Positions 20,870 through 29,900 of a stretch of 64,000 bases of DNA are shown in pieces. Made by a program: the position numbers and the translations under genes. Below the pieces are notes generated by a model. The model saw only the letters and a list, made by a program, of their open reading frames with translations. It did not search any database and was not told the origin of the DNA. The number at the start of each line of letters is the position of its first letter. Position 1 is the stretch's first letter. This DNA is from Pleodorina starrii (Eukaryota > Chlorophyta > Chlorophyceae > Chlamydomonadales > Volvocaceae): contig BRXU01000027.1 in assembly GCA_030267565.1 (NCBI GenBank), positions 1,580,610 through 1,644,609 of the forward strand, read 5' to 3'.

Positions 20870-21272
20870 TGTAATGAATGAGATTCTATCTTAGTCTGCC
20901 GAGTGGCAGACCTGTGCGGAAGCGTGGACCTTTATACCTTAAGCGAGTGTAACGTAAACGTGAGTATGGGCCTAGCCAGGTATTGAACCTGGACCGCAGT
21001 GTGTAAGCAATGGCACCATGCCCTAGCCCGACGAGCTTTTCTACTTCACGGCCCTCGCCAAGCCACGTGCCGTATCGTGATACGACAGATCAAGTATCTT
21101 CTGTGTTCTCTCTGAGAACTCCTCCAACTAGTGACACACCACACTAGTCTTTGGACTATATTAATATTTATTATTAATATGTCTGATTCTGTTACTTTGA
21201 AGGTTCACGTTGTTACGTGACCAACGGGTCGAACCCGCGCGTCGCGCTTAGTCCGGAATCCCCCGTCTTACA
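20870..21272 (-). repeat. TE2 5' LTR with TATA box
   Basis: 403 bp. TATAAAGG on the minus strand at 20929-20936 is the probable element promoter; the tRNA-like fold at 20968-21029 lies about 32 bp upstream of it, in U3. I see three differences from the other LTR: CCGCGT/CCACGT, TCGGAC/TCGAAC and CTAAGT/CTTAGT. Confidence 0.95.
20968..21029 (-). other. tRNA-like sequence in the TE2 5' LTR
   Basis: Same sequence as 13124-13185. GGTTCAATACC in its T-arm differs from the pol III B-box core (GGTTCGANNCC) at one defined position. Confidence 0.5.
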
Positions 21273-21277
21273 GCAGC
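21273..21277. repeat. TE2 target-site duplication, right
   Basis: GCAGC, matching 13021-13025; lies inside the host exon. Confidence 0.9.
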
Positions 21278-21994
21278 GGCGGCACTTGCTTGCCGCTAGT
21301 CGCCTGCCGCTCGCGGCAGTAGGCCGCCTTGATCACCTCCAGCTTCACCCTGAGGTCGGCTGCGGTTGGCTCGCACTCCCAGTACTCGCAGTAGACGAGT
21401 GACATGGCCTCCAGCAGCTCGTTGGGAGGAAACCGCGACTCCAGCTCACTCACCAGCTCCGTCACCGCTGCTGTTACCTCCTGCTGCACGGACGTGACGA
21501 CCTCGGCCAGGCGCGGCGGCGTCAGGGGCAGCAGCTCCCTGTGGGGACGCCGCCTGCTGCGTGGTGGGTCGACCGTGAAGGGGTAGAAGCGACGGCCGCC
21601 GCACATCAGCCCGAGCTGCTGCCCCTCCTCCTCCTTCTCGTCTGCGCAGTCCGGGTCAATCACCCAGACCTTGCCGACGGCCAGCAGCTCCCGGAATTCC
21701 CCGAACTCCATCTTTGTGTAGCGGGTCTCCGGGTTCGTGTACATCTCACACAGCTGGGCCTTGAGGTTCTGCAGGGCCCTGGCCAGCTCGCCGACGTATA
21801 GGACGCTGCTCTGGCACAGCTTGATGAACACATCCAGGGACACCAGGGCCGGCATCAGTGCGTGCATCGCGACGTAGAGGCGCGTGTCGCACAGCCTGTT
21901 GTACAGCCGCTCCTCCTCCTTGTCGTCAAACAGCCGCAGCAGCGCCTCGTACTCGGCCAGCAACCTCTGCGCTGGCTTCCGCGCGCAGATCCAC
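21273..21994 (-). pseudogene. Ankyrin-transposase fusion gene, last exon, 5' half
   Basis: Begins at a good acceptor (GGTTGCTGCAG|G) and reads W-I-C-A-R-K-P-A-Q-R-L-L-A-E-Y-E-A-L, which matches the TRW...LL...Y..L region that follows the catalytic fold in DUF4371/ZNF862-like hAT proteins. It continues through helical sequence to KQVPPLL, where TE2 interrupts a Leu codon after its first base. The remaining two bases and 161 codons are at 12536-13020. Total length of the undisturbed exon would be 1207 bases, consistent with one phase base plus 402 codons including stop. Confidence 0.7.
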
Positions 21995-22255
21995 CTGCAG
22001 CAACCGACAGTATTGGATTGATTGGGATGAATGATAGCATTGTCATCAGCTTTGGCATGTCAGCAAAAACGCAAGGACAGCGGAGCTGTGGTTGCAGTAG
22101 GCACTGGTAACGGCAACAAACAGTACCGGTGACGGCAACACACTCGCTAGCTGCAAGCTGCAGCCACGGCACAGATTGCAAATTAGAAAGAAGTCGAATA
22201 GCCATAGCGCGCACACCTCGGGTCCACAAGGCGGTTGCCGCCGGCTCCCGCCTCC
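21995..22255 (-). other. Intron 3 of the ankyrin-transposase gene (donor uncertain)
   Basis: The acceptor at 21995 is clear. The best donor, CCGAG|GTGTGC (about 22215), lies beyond an in-frame TGA at 22256-22258, so either a weaker donor is used upstream or the gene carries a second lesion. Confidence 0.4.
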
Positions 22256-22612
22256 TCAGCTAGCCGCGTCCTCAAACTCGCTCAAACGCTTTGCGCTGTG
22301 CGAGAAGTAGACGTCGACCTCCCTGATCGCGCTGAGGACCGCCTTGACGACCGGCGCCTTCTCCAGTGCAGCGGCCGCGAGGCTCGTGCGGTGCGCCATG
22401 CAGTGGATACCGACGGAGAAAGGCACGACACCGTTGACCTGCGTGGCCACCACGCCCCTCTGGTTGCCGGTCATCAAGCTCGTCCCGTCGGTGCTGCAAG
22501 CCACCAGCTTGCCCGGCAGCTCCTCCTCGCCGAGCCCCGCCTTCACGCTCAGCGTGTTCAGCACCAGCTGCGTGATGTTGTCGGCGTTCGGCGTGCCCCA
22601 CAGGTGCGCCAC
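22256..22612 (-). CDS. Ankyrin-transposase fusion gene, exon 3 (transposase core)
   Basis: Starts at acceptor GCCCACAG|GTGGCG and reads VAHLWGTPNADNITQL, LVACSTDGTSLMTGNQRGV and GIHCMAHRTSLAAAA. The S/T-DG-x-S-x-M-x-G and H-C-x-A-H-R pattern is the RNase-H-like core signature of DUF4371/ZNF862-type hAT proteins (second catalytic Asp and following helix). The preceding exon joins in phase 0 at FLD|VAHLW. The given end is the TGA of the open frame; the real exon probably stops 10-40 bases earlier at an unresolved donor. Confidence 0.65.
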   Translation of the reverse strand: MAHLWGTPNADNITQLVLNTLSVKAGLGEEELPGKLVACSTDGTSLMTGNQRGVVATQVNGVVPFSVGIHCMAHRTSLAAAALEKAPVVKAVLSAIREVDVYFSHSAKRLSEFEDAAS

Positions 22613-22792
22613 CTGTGGGCATGCGGGGTTACGGTAGTTGGGGGCGAACGCAAACATGGGCCCTGAATATTGTAGCACAGCAACTCAATCTTGGCAGCTG
22701 AACTGAACTCACAGAATAGGACCGACTATAACTTGATCGCATCCCAGAGGCGGAGGCCCTGTCCAATCCCAGCCAAGTTACCCATAACTCAC
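22613..22792 (-). other. Intron 2 of the ankyrin-transposase gene
   Basis: Donor CGAC|GTGAGT at 22793/22792 and acceptor GCCCACAG at 22613; 180 bp. Confidence 0.75.
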
Positions 22793-23554
22793 GTCGAGGA
22801 ACAGCGGCACCCGGTTCCACTCAGCGTCCACGATGTACACGTGCAGGGACAAGCGAGAGACCTTGTCGATGCCCACGCACTCGTCCATGCTGATCGCCAC
22901 GAAGCACGCTCCCTGCACCAGCTCCCGGATCTTGTCCAACAGCACGCCATCCAGCGCCTCCGCGAGCTGCCATCCCGTGGTGCCGCTCCAGTGTGAGCGG
23001 TCGAAGTGTGGGACCCGCAGCACCTCGAACGCCTCCTCAGCTGCTGTGTAATCCAGGACAGGGCGGCCCCGCGAGAGCAGGTGGAACAGGTAGGTGAGCT
23101 GCTGCAAGCGGGCTGCTTCTTCCGCCTGCTGCTTCCACTGCTGCTGCTCCGCTGCTTCCGCCGCTGCTTCCGCTGCTGCTGCTGCTTCCGCTGCTGCTGC
23201 TGCTGTTTCCGCTGCTTCCGCCGCTTCCACTGCTTCCGCTGCTGCGCCGCTGCTCGTCTGGCGCCGCTGGCGCCTCTGGCGCCGCTGGCGCCGCTGCTCC
23301 TTCCGGAGCCAGTCCACCACCTCCTCCAATTCCGGTCTACCGCCGCCGACGTTCTCCAAATCCGCCCGGAAGCCATGGTCAAGCAGCCACGCCAGGCCAA
23401 TGGGGCGAGGGCCACAGTCGTGGAACGGATACTGGGAGAGAGCATGGCGGAACACATAATTGCCATCACCCACGGGGCAGCCCAGCCGCCGCAGGAAGTT
23501 CAGGGTGGACAGGTCCCCATGGCAGGCCGCCACGGCGTAAGCGATCCCATCGGT
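22793..23554 (-). CDS. Ankyrin-transposase fusion gene, exon 2 (ankyrin end, linker, transposase start)
   Basis: 254 codons in phase 0. First part: two more ankyrin-like repeats (ACHGDLSTLNFLRRLGCPV; GLAWLLDHGFRADL). Middle: an Arg/Gln stretch and an Ala/Glu/Gln coiled-coil-like linker made of GCT/CAG-type repeats (about 23110-23290). Last part: LTYLFHLLSRGRPVLDY, HFDRSHWSGTTGWQLA and ACFVAISMDECVGIDKVSRL, which read like the start of a DUF4371/ZNF862-type transposase core; the D-E in SMDEC is the expected first catalytic position. Both halves sit in one uninterrupted exon, so the fusion does not depend on a predicted splice. Confidence 0.75.
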
Positions 23555-23716
23555 CTGCACGGCGTGAGAGGGAGTGAATGTGATTGCTGCTTGCATCGGG
23601 GGTACCGTAGGGTGATAAAGTACAATATTGCATTGCATTTGTCTGCAGGCAACCCGAGTGTGTGCTCGACAGACACACGCAGGATGGGACGCTTCCCAGC
23701 CCCGCCGAAAACTCAC
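23555..23716 (-). other. Intron 1 of the ankyrin-transposase gene (162 bp, no in-frame stop)
   Basis: Donor CGG|GTGAGT and acceptor GCCGTGCAG|ACC. It is a multiple of three and stop-free, so a naive frame runs through it, but the inserted residues break an ankyrin repeat between GCPMR and TDGIAY. Confidence 0.75.
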
Positions 23717-25132
23717 CCGCATGGGGCAACCGTGTTCCGCCAGCCACTCCAGCGCCTCCTCATTGCCCGAATCAGCGGCGCTTGTGAACGTCTCCTCGCA
23801 CAAGGGCCAGCCGAGTCCATGGAGCATAATGAGCAACTCGAGGGTGAGGTTGTGGCACCAGGTAACCTCAGCCATGCGCTGACCGAGAGCTTCTGGGCCC
23901 AGCGCCTGCGCCAGCCAGTCGACTGCCGCCACATGTCCTTTTCTAACGGCATAAATAAATGCACGAAACAAGCCGCCGTCGTCCGGCGACAGGAGCCCCT
24001 GGGCGGCCAGCAGGTCCAGGATGTGAACATGGCCAGCGTCGGCGGCGTTCTCGAGCACCGCCTGAATAGTGCGGCTGGGCAAGGCCTCCTGCTGCAGCAA
24101 GGTCGCCAGCGCAGCCGCGTTGCCACTGTGCGCTGCCCATGGGGCCAAGTCGGCGTTCGACACACGGTAACCCCGCTGCCGAAGCCACTCCAGACGCGCC
24201 GCCCAGTCTGCGCAGCGAAGTATGTCCCCAACGTTCCTATTGCCCAGCCACTTGGTGAAGCCGCGAGCCTCCAGATACTCCACTTTGGCCTGCCAATCGG
24301 ATGTGAGGCTGCTGGCCGCAGCTCCCAAAATGATTTCCTTTTGGTCCCAAGAAAGGGTCACCCGCCTGGGCTCCTCCTCCTCCTCCTCGTCCTCCTCCTC
24401 CTCCTCCTCCTCCCCCTCCTCTTCCTCCACCTGCCCCCCTCTGATCCACGTGGAATACAGCCGCTGCATCGTTTCCATGTTGCAGCCCTCGGCTGCCCCG
24501 CTGATGAGAAGCCTCACGTCGTCGTCTTTGGGCTGTGGGGGTCGGATGGTCATCAGCCAGTCCACCAGCTCCGCGTGGCCGCCGGCAGCCGCATACTGCG
24601 GCGCCAGCGGCGCCAGCGGCGCCAGCCGCATACTGCGGCGCCAGCGGCTCCAGGGGCAGCCGCTGGCCAGCAGCCACTCGCACGTCGCCCGGTGCCCGCC
24701 CGCCGCAGCCTTGTGAAGTGCTTTATCGCGAAAGGGACAGCCTCGCTCCCGAAGGGCCTGGCAGATGGCCAGATGGCCCGCGCCTGCGGCGGCCTCAAGG
24801 ACGAACGGGAGGAGAGGACAGTACTCCTCGAAAGCAAGCAAAGCCTCCAAGTTTACGAGGCTGCCGCTCCGAGCCGTGAGCTTCAGCAGCTGCCGCCGCT
24901 GGCGCCAGGTCAAGCGCCTCAGCGCGCGGGCGTCGCCCCAGCGCCGCACAAAGGCGTGGTGCGGCACCAGCTGGGACATCCGGACGGTGATGTACTCGGC
25001 TGTCTGGAAGTGCGCAGCAGTGGCCTTGGAGACGAGGCGCAGGACGCAAGCCACCTCGTTGTGCGACAGCGACGACGCATAGCGCTGAACCAGATCCAGC
25101 TGCCATAATGGGGACGGATCTTCATTTGTCAT
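23717..25132 (-). CDS. Ankyrin-transposase fusion gene, exon 1 (F-box-like and ankyrin repeats)
   Basis: 472 codons from ATG at 25132-25130; an upstream TTG at 25159 keeps the frame open but ATG is the sensible start. Residues 5-60 (PLWQLDLVQRYASSLSHNEV, LRLVSKATAAHF) match the F-box-like head of a large ankyrin family in Chlamydomonas and Volvox. Ankyrin-like repeats follow with the typical G-H...L...L...GCP pattern: GAGHLAICQALRERGCPF, GGHRATCEWLLASGCPW, GGHAELVDWL, DAGHVHILDLLAAQGLL, KGHVAAVDWL, SGNEEALEWLAEHGCPM. A Glu-rich tract (24368-24435) and a GCGCCA repeat (24598-24655) interrupt them. The role is probably protein binding; the partner is unknown. Confidence 0.8.
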
Positions 25133-25550
25133 TTTGCTGACTCCATCCAACAGATCCAACTACTCAGGTTGCGCGGTGTCCGATATGTCGCGAAGAAGTA
25201 ATACAGAGTTAAGCCATAGAAACACCCCTATAGATGTGCACTGGCGCCGCGGGTTGTAGAAACATATTGACGGCATAGCCCCTTTTAACAACAATGGGCT
25301 GGTGTCGGCTTCCTTGAAGCCGGGCCCGGGGCCCCGGCGGGCCCCGTTCAATCCGTACGGGTTAAGTCGAGTGCTAGGGAGGCGAGGGCGTCAAGTGTGA
25401 GAGTGTCGACATTTCTGATGATAGACAGCCAGAGCTTTATTTCCGAAATGCCTGCGGCTTCAGCAATCCGCACCATGTATAGCATCGCGTTCCATCTCGG
25501 CACTGTGCAACTCTTCCGGCCAGCGCATTGGCTTAAGTTACTTGACAGTA

Positions 25551-25590
25551 GAGTGTATAATTGACATATGGAGTGTATAATTGACATATC
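25551..25590. repeat. Tandem pair of a 20-bp unit
   Basis: GAGTGTATAATTGACATAT occurs at 25551-25569 and 25571-25589. Confidence 0.9.
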
Positions 25591-25916
25591 AGGCTGACTT
25601 GCAAATAGAAGGACAGCGGAACTGTTTGCGAGGGTCGCGACGACGTGCACTTGCCGACGAGAGTGCAAGGCTTTGCTACCATAGAAGCCTTAGAGAGGCT
25701 TGACAACCTTAATACATAACATAAGGACAGAGAATGTAGAAGTCCCCTAGGTTGCCGACTGGACTTGTTGGGCGGCCCGCAGAAGACCGCATCGTGCGCA
25801 CGTGCATTTGGCGTCCAAGAATCAGTTTGCCCCTGATAGTTTGTCCCTTGCAACCTTTGTTGTTCTATGTAATAGTACTATGCGTCAAGGTGGTCGGACC
25901 TAAGGGGCCGATTACA

Positions 25917-26691
25917 CATACGGGTAGGTTGCCCTATTATGATATGAGCCGTCCGAGCGTTGCAACCGTCTCTAATATAGGTAGACGTACTCGACAAATG
26001 CCCAAAATATTAGGAAGGTTCTTACATATGTACTGGACATATCCCAAACCGTTCAGCTGCAAATGGGCATGGTAGCACGCTGTCAGGTAAGGAACGCGGC
26101 GAGGGGTATGTTCGCCCTTGCGCTCGGCAGTTGTCCCTATTATGGACGCGAGTGCAGAACAGTACGGAAACACCGCCAAAACGTCGTGCGCACCCTGCCA
26201 AGGTCCTATAACTACCCCATTGTAACCCACACTCAGCATGCAACGCATACTTGAACATTATAGCGTTGGTTATCCTGCCTGCGCAAGCCATCGTTCCGCA
26301 TCACCCCATGGGTCTCACCGTGCACTCGTCAACGCCGGGTCGGGTGTCAGGAATTTTATTTGCTTGTCCAGAAGTGCTTCTAGTCTTAACCACCTTACTT
26401 ATGCTATCGAATACTATCAAAGTGACTCTGTAAAATTGCGAACTGCTCTCTACGGCCCCGTAGTCGCTCCCGCCCTTTGCATTTGCAACGGCACAAAACT
26501 TCCGAGCAGACTGAAATGTCACAAACTGAGATTGGACGGCATACATGTGTCGTTAAAAACTTCTTGCATGTAGACTGTACAATTGTACGTTTGTCTGATT
26601 TTTCCTGAGATTTATGCTTGCATGGTCGCGGCAGGAAAAAATGTTCGTCCATAATAGGTACGTGTCCATAATAGGGCAACCTACCCGTATG
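25917..26691. mobile_element. Possible MITE or transposon remnant bounded by a 25-bp inverted repeat
   Basis: 25917-25941 and 26667-26691 are exact reverse complements, 775 bp end to end. The core CCTATTATG also occurs at about 26136-26144, and its complement CATAATAGG again at 26650-26658, so related sub-repeats lie inside. I find no target duplication at the outer edges and no transposase. Confidence 0.4.
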
Positions 26692-26955
26692 CAGGAAACT
26701 AGTTTCGTACCTTTTGGGCAGGATCAGGCGGAAACGTAATTTTCGTTTACATTGGCATTATGAACTTTGTGGCGGAAACGTTGATTTTGCTAGAGGATGT
26801 TTGAGTTTGAGCGCGAATCGGACATTTTTTGCAAGTTTTCATACCCCTGGTTGTGAAATCTTGCATTAATCCATTTAAGCACAATACCCCCAACTTTATA
26901 CCGATTCCCGACTTATTAGTCTTATTGCAAGACACAGTTTCGTGCATATGTAATC

Positions 26956-26983
26956 GGGTTTTAGGGTTTTAGGGTTTTTAGGG
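26956..26983 (+). repeat. Telomere-type repeat tract (TTTTAGGG)
   Basis: GGG, then TTTTAGGG at 26959-26966 and 26967-26974, then TTTTTAGGG at 26975-26983. TTTTAGGG is the telomere unit of Chlamydomonas and relatives. The G-rich strand points right, as it would at a right chromosome end, and the octamer satellite begins on its distal side. Confidence 0.8.
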
Positions 26984-26997
26984 CCAACGGGCCAAGG

Positions 26998-29900
26998 CCG
27001 ATGGGCCGATGGGCCGATGGGCCGATGGGCCGATCTATGGGCCGATGGGCCGATGGGCCGATCTATGGGCCGACGGGCCCACGGGCCGACGGGCCCACGG
27101 GCCCACGGGCCCACCGGCCGATGGGCCGATGGGCCGATGGGCCGATGGGCCGATGGGCCAATGGGCCGATGGGCCGATGGGCCGATGGGCCGATGGGCCG
27201 ATGGGCCGATGGGCCGATGGGCCGATGGGCCGATGGGCCGATGGGCCGATGGGCCGATGGGCCGATGGGCCGATGGGCCGATGGGCCGATGGGCCGATGG
27301 GCCGATGGGCCGATGGGCCGATGGGCCGATGGGCCGATGGGCCGATGGGCCGATGGGCCGATGGGCCGATGGGCCGATGGGCCGATGGGCCGATGGGCCG
27401 ATGGGCCGATGGGCCGATGGGCCGATGGGCCGATGGGCCGATGGGCCGATGGGCCGATGGGCCGATGGGCCGATGGGCCGATGGGCCGATGGGCCGATGG
27501 GCCGATGGGCCGATGGGCCGATGGGCCGATGGGCCGATGGGCCGATGGGCCGATGGGCCGATGGGCCGATGGGCCGATGGGCCGATGGGCCGATGGGCCG
27601 ATGGGCCGATGGGCCGATGGGCCGATGGGCCGATGGGCCGATGGGCCGATGGGCCGATGGGCCGATGGGCCGATGGGCCGATGGGCCGATGGGCCGATGG
27701 GCCGATGGGCCGATGGGCCGATGGGCTGCTGGGCCGCTGGGCAGCTGGGCCGCTGGGCCGATGGGCCGCTGGGCCGATGGGCCGATGGGCCGATGGGCCG
27801 ATGGGCCGATGGGCCGATGGGCCGATGGGCCGATGGGCCGATGGGCCGATGGGCCGATGGGCCGATGGGCCGATGGGCCGATGGGCCGATCTATGGGCCG
27901 ATGGGCCGATGGGCCGATCTATGGGCCGACGGGCCCACGGGCCGACGGGCCCACGGGCCCACGGGCCCACCGGCCGATGGGCCGATGAGCCGATGGGCCG
28001 ATGGGCCGATCTATGGGCCGACGGGCCCACGGGCCGACGGGCCCACGGGCCCACGGGCCCACCGGCCGATGGGCCGATGGGCCGATGGGCCGATGGGCCG
28101 ATGGGCCAATGGGCCGATGGGCCGATGGGCCGATGGGCCGATGGGCCGATGGGCCGATGGGCCGATGGGCCGATGGGCCGATGGGCCGATGGGCCGATGG
28201 GCCGATGGGCCGATGGGCCGATGGGCCGATGGGCCGATGGGCCGATGGGCCGATGGGCCGATGGGCCGATGGGCCGATGGGCCGATGGGCCGATGGGCCG
28301 ATGGGCCGATGGGCCGATGGGCCGATGGGCCGATGGGCCGATGGGCCGATGGGCCGATGGGCCGATGGGCCGATGGGCCGATGGGCCGATGGGCCGATGG
28401 GCCGATGGGCCGATGGGCCGATGGGCCGATGGGCCGATGGGCCGATGGGCCGATGGGCCGATGGGCCGATGGGCCGATGGGCCGATGGGCCGATGGGCCG
28501 ATGGGCCGATGGGCCGATGGGCCGATGGGCCGATGGGCCGATGGGCCGATGGGCCGATGGGCCGATGGGCGGATGGGCCGATGGGCCGATGGGCCGATGG
28601 GCTGCTGGGCCGCTGGGCAGCTGGGCCGCTGGGCCGATGGGCCGCTGGGCCGATGGGCCGCTGGGCCGATGGGCCGATGGGCCGATGGGCCGATGGGCCG
28701 ATGGGCCGATGGGCCGATGGGCCGATGGGCCGATGGGCCGATCTATGGGCCGATGGGCCGATGGGCCGATCTATGGGCCGACGGGCCCACGGGCCGACGG
28801 GCCCACGGGCCCACGGGCCCACCGGCCGATGGGCCGATGAGCCGATGGGCCGATGGGCCGATGGGCCGATGGGCCGATGGGCCGATGGGCCGATGGGCCG
28901 ATGGGCCGATGGGCCGATGGGCCGATGGGCCGATCTATGGGCCGATGGGCCGATGGGCCGATCTATGGGCCGACGGGCCTACGGGCCGACGGGCCCACGG
29001 GCCCACGGGCCCACCGGCCGATGGGCCGATGGGCCGATGGGCCGATGGGCCGATGGGCCGATGGGCCGATGGGCCGATGGGCCGATGGGCCGATGGGCCG
29101 ATGGGCCGATGGGCCGATGGGCCGATGGGCCGATGGGCCGATGGGCCGATGGGCCGATGGGCCGATGGGCCGATGGGCCGATGGGCCGATGGGCCGATGG
29201 GCCGATGGGCCGATGGGCCGATGGGCCGATGGGCCGATGGGCCGATGGGCCGCTGGGCCGATGGGCCGCTGGGCCGCTGGGCCGCTGGGCCGCTGGGCCG
29301 ATGGGCCGCTGGGCCGATGGGCCGATGGGCCGATGGGCCGATGGGCCGATGGGCCGATGGGCCGATGGGCCGATGGGCCGATGGGCCGATGGGCCGATGG
29401 GCCGATGGGCCGATGGGCCGATGGGCCGATGGGCCGATGGGCCGATGGGCCGATGGGCCGATGGGCCGATGGGCCGATGGGCCGATGGGCCGATGGGCCG
29501 ATGGGCCGATGGGCCGATGGGCCGATGGGCCGATGGGCCGATGGGCCGATGGGCCGATGGGCCGATGGGCCGATGGGCCGATGGGCCGATGGGCCGATGG
29601 GCCGATGGGCCGATGGGCCGATGGGCCGATGGGCCGATGGGCCGATGGGCCGATGGGCCGATGGGCCGATGGGCCGATGGGCCGATGGGCCGATGGGCCG
29701 ATGGGCCGATGGGCCGATGGGCCGATGGGCCGATGGACCGATGGGCGGCCGATGGGCCGATGGGCGGCCGCTGGGCCGATGGGCCGCTGGGCCGCTGGGC
29801 CGCTGGGCGGCCGATGGGCCGCTGGGCCGATGGTCCGCTGGTCCGCTGGTCCGCTGGGCCGCTGGGCCGCTGGGCCGATGGGCCGATGGGCCGATGGGCC

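Larger units (their letters stand above)
13026..21272 (-). mobile_element. TE2: rearranged Ty3/gypsy chromovirus inserted in a host exon
   Basis: An 8247-bp minus-strand element with 403-bp LTRs (13026-13428 and 20870-21272) with TGTAA/TTACA ends and a 5-bp GCAGC target duplication. In transcript order: 5' LTR, PBS, full gag, an inverted copy of PBS plus 5' gag, then pol from the protease-RT linker onward. The protease is missing, and a 286-bp insertion shifts frame inside reverse transcriptase. It therefore cannot make its own proteins, although LTRs, PBS and PPT are intact and it could be moved in trans. I count three LTR differences in 403 bp, somewhat older than TE1. Confidence 0.93.
25133..26955. 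other. Gene-poor upstream region, lower GC
   Basis: The first few hundred bases would hold the promoter of the minus-strand ankyrin gene; I see no clear TATA box. From about 25400 the sequence is more AT-rich than the rest of the window and has only short frames without domains. A 20-bp tandem repeat and a 25-bp inverted repeat are listed separately. Confidence 0.6.

Noticed and set aside
23006..25108. 700-codon plus-strand frame opposite the ankyrin exons
   Set aside because: A GC-rich shadow of the minus-strand gene; it crosses the clear introns and has no domain.
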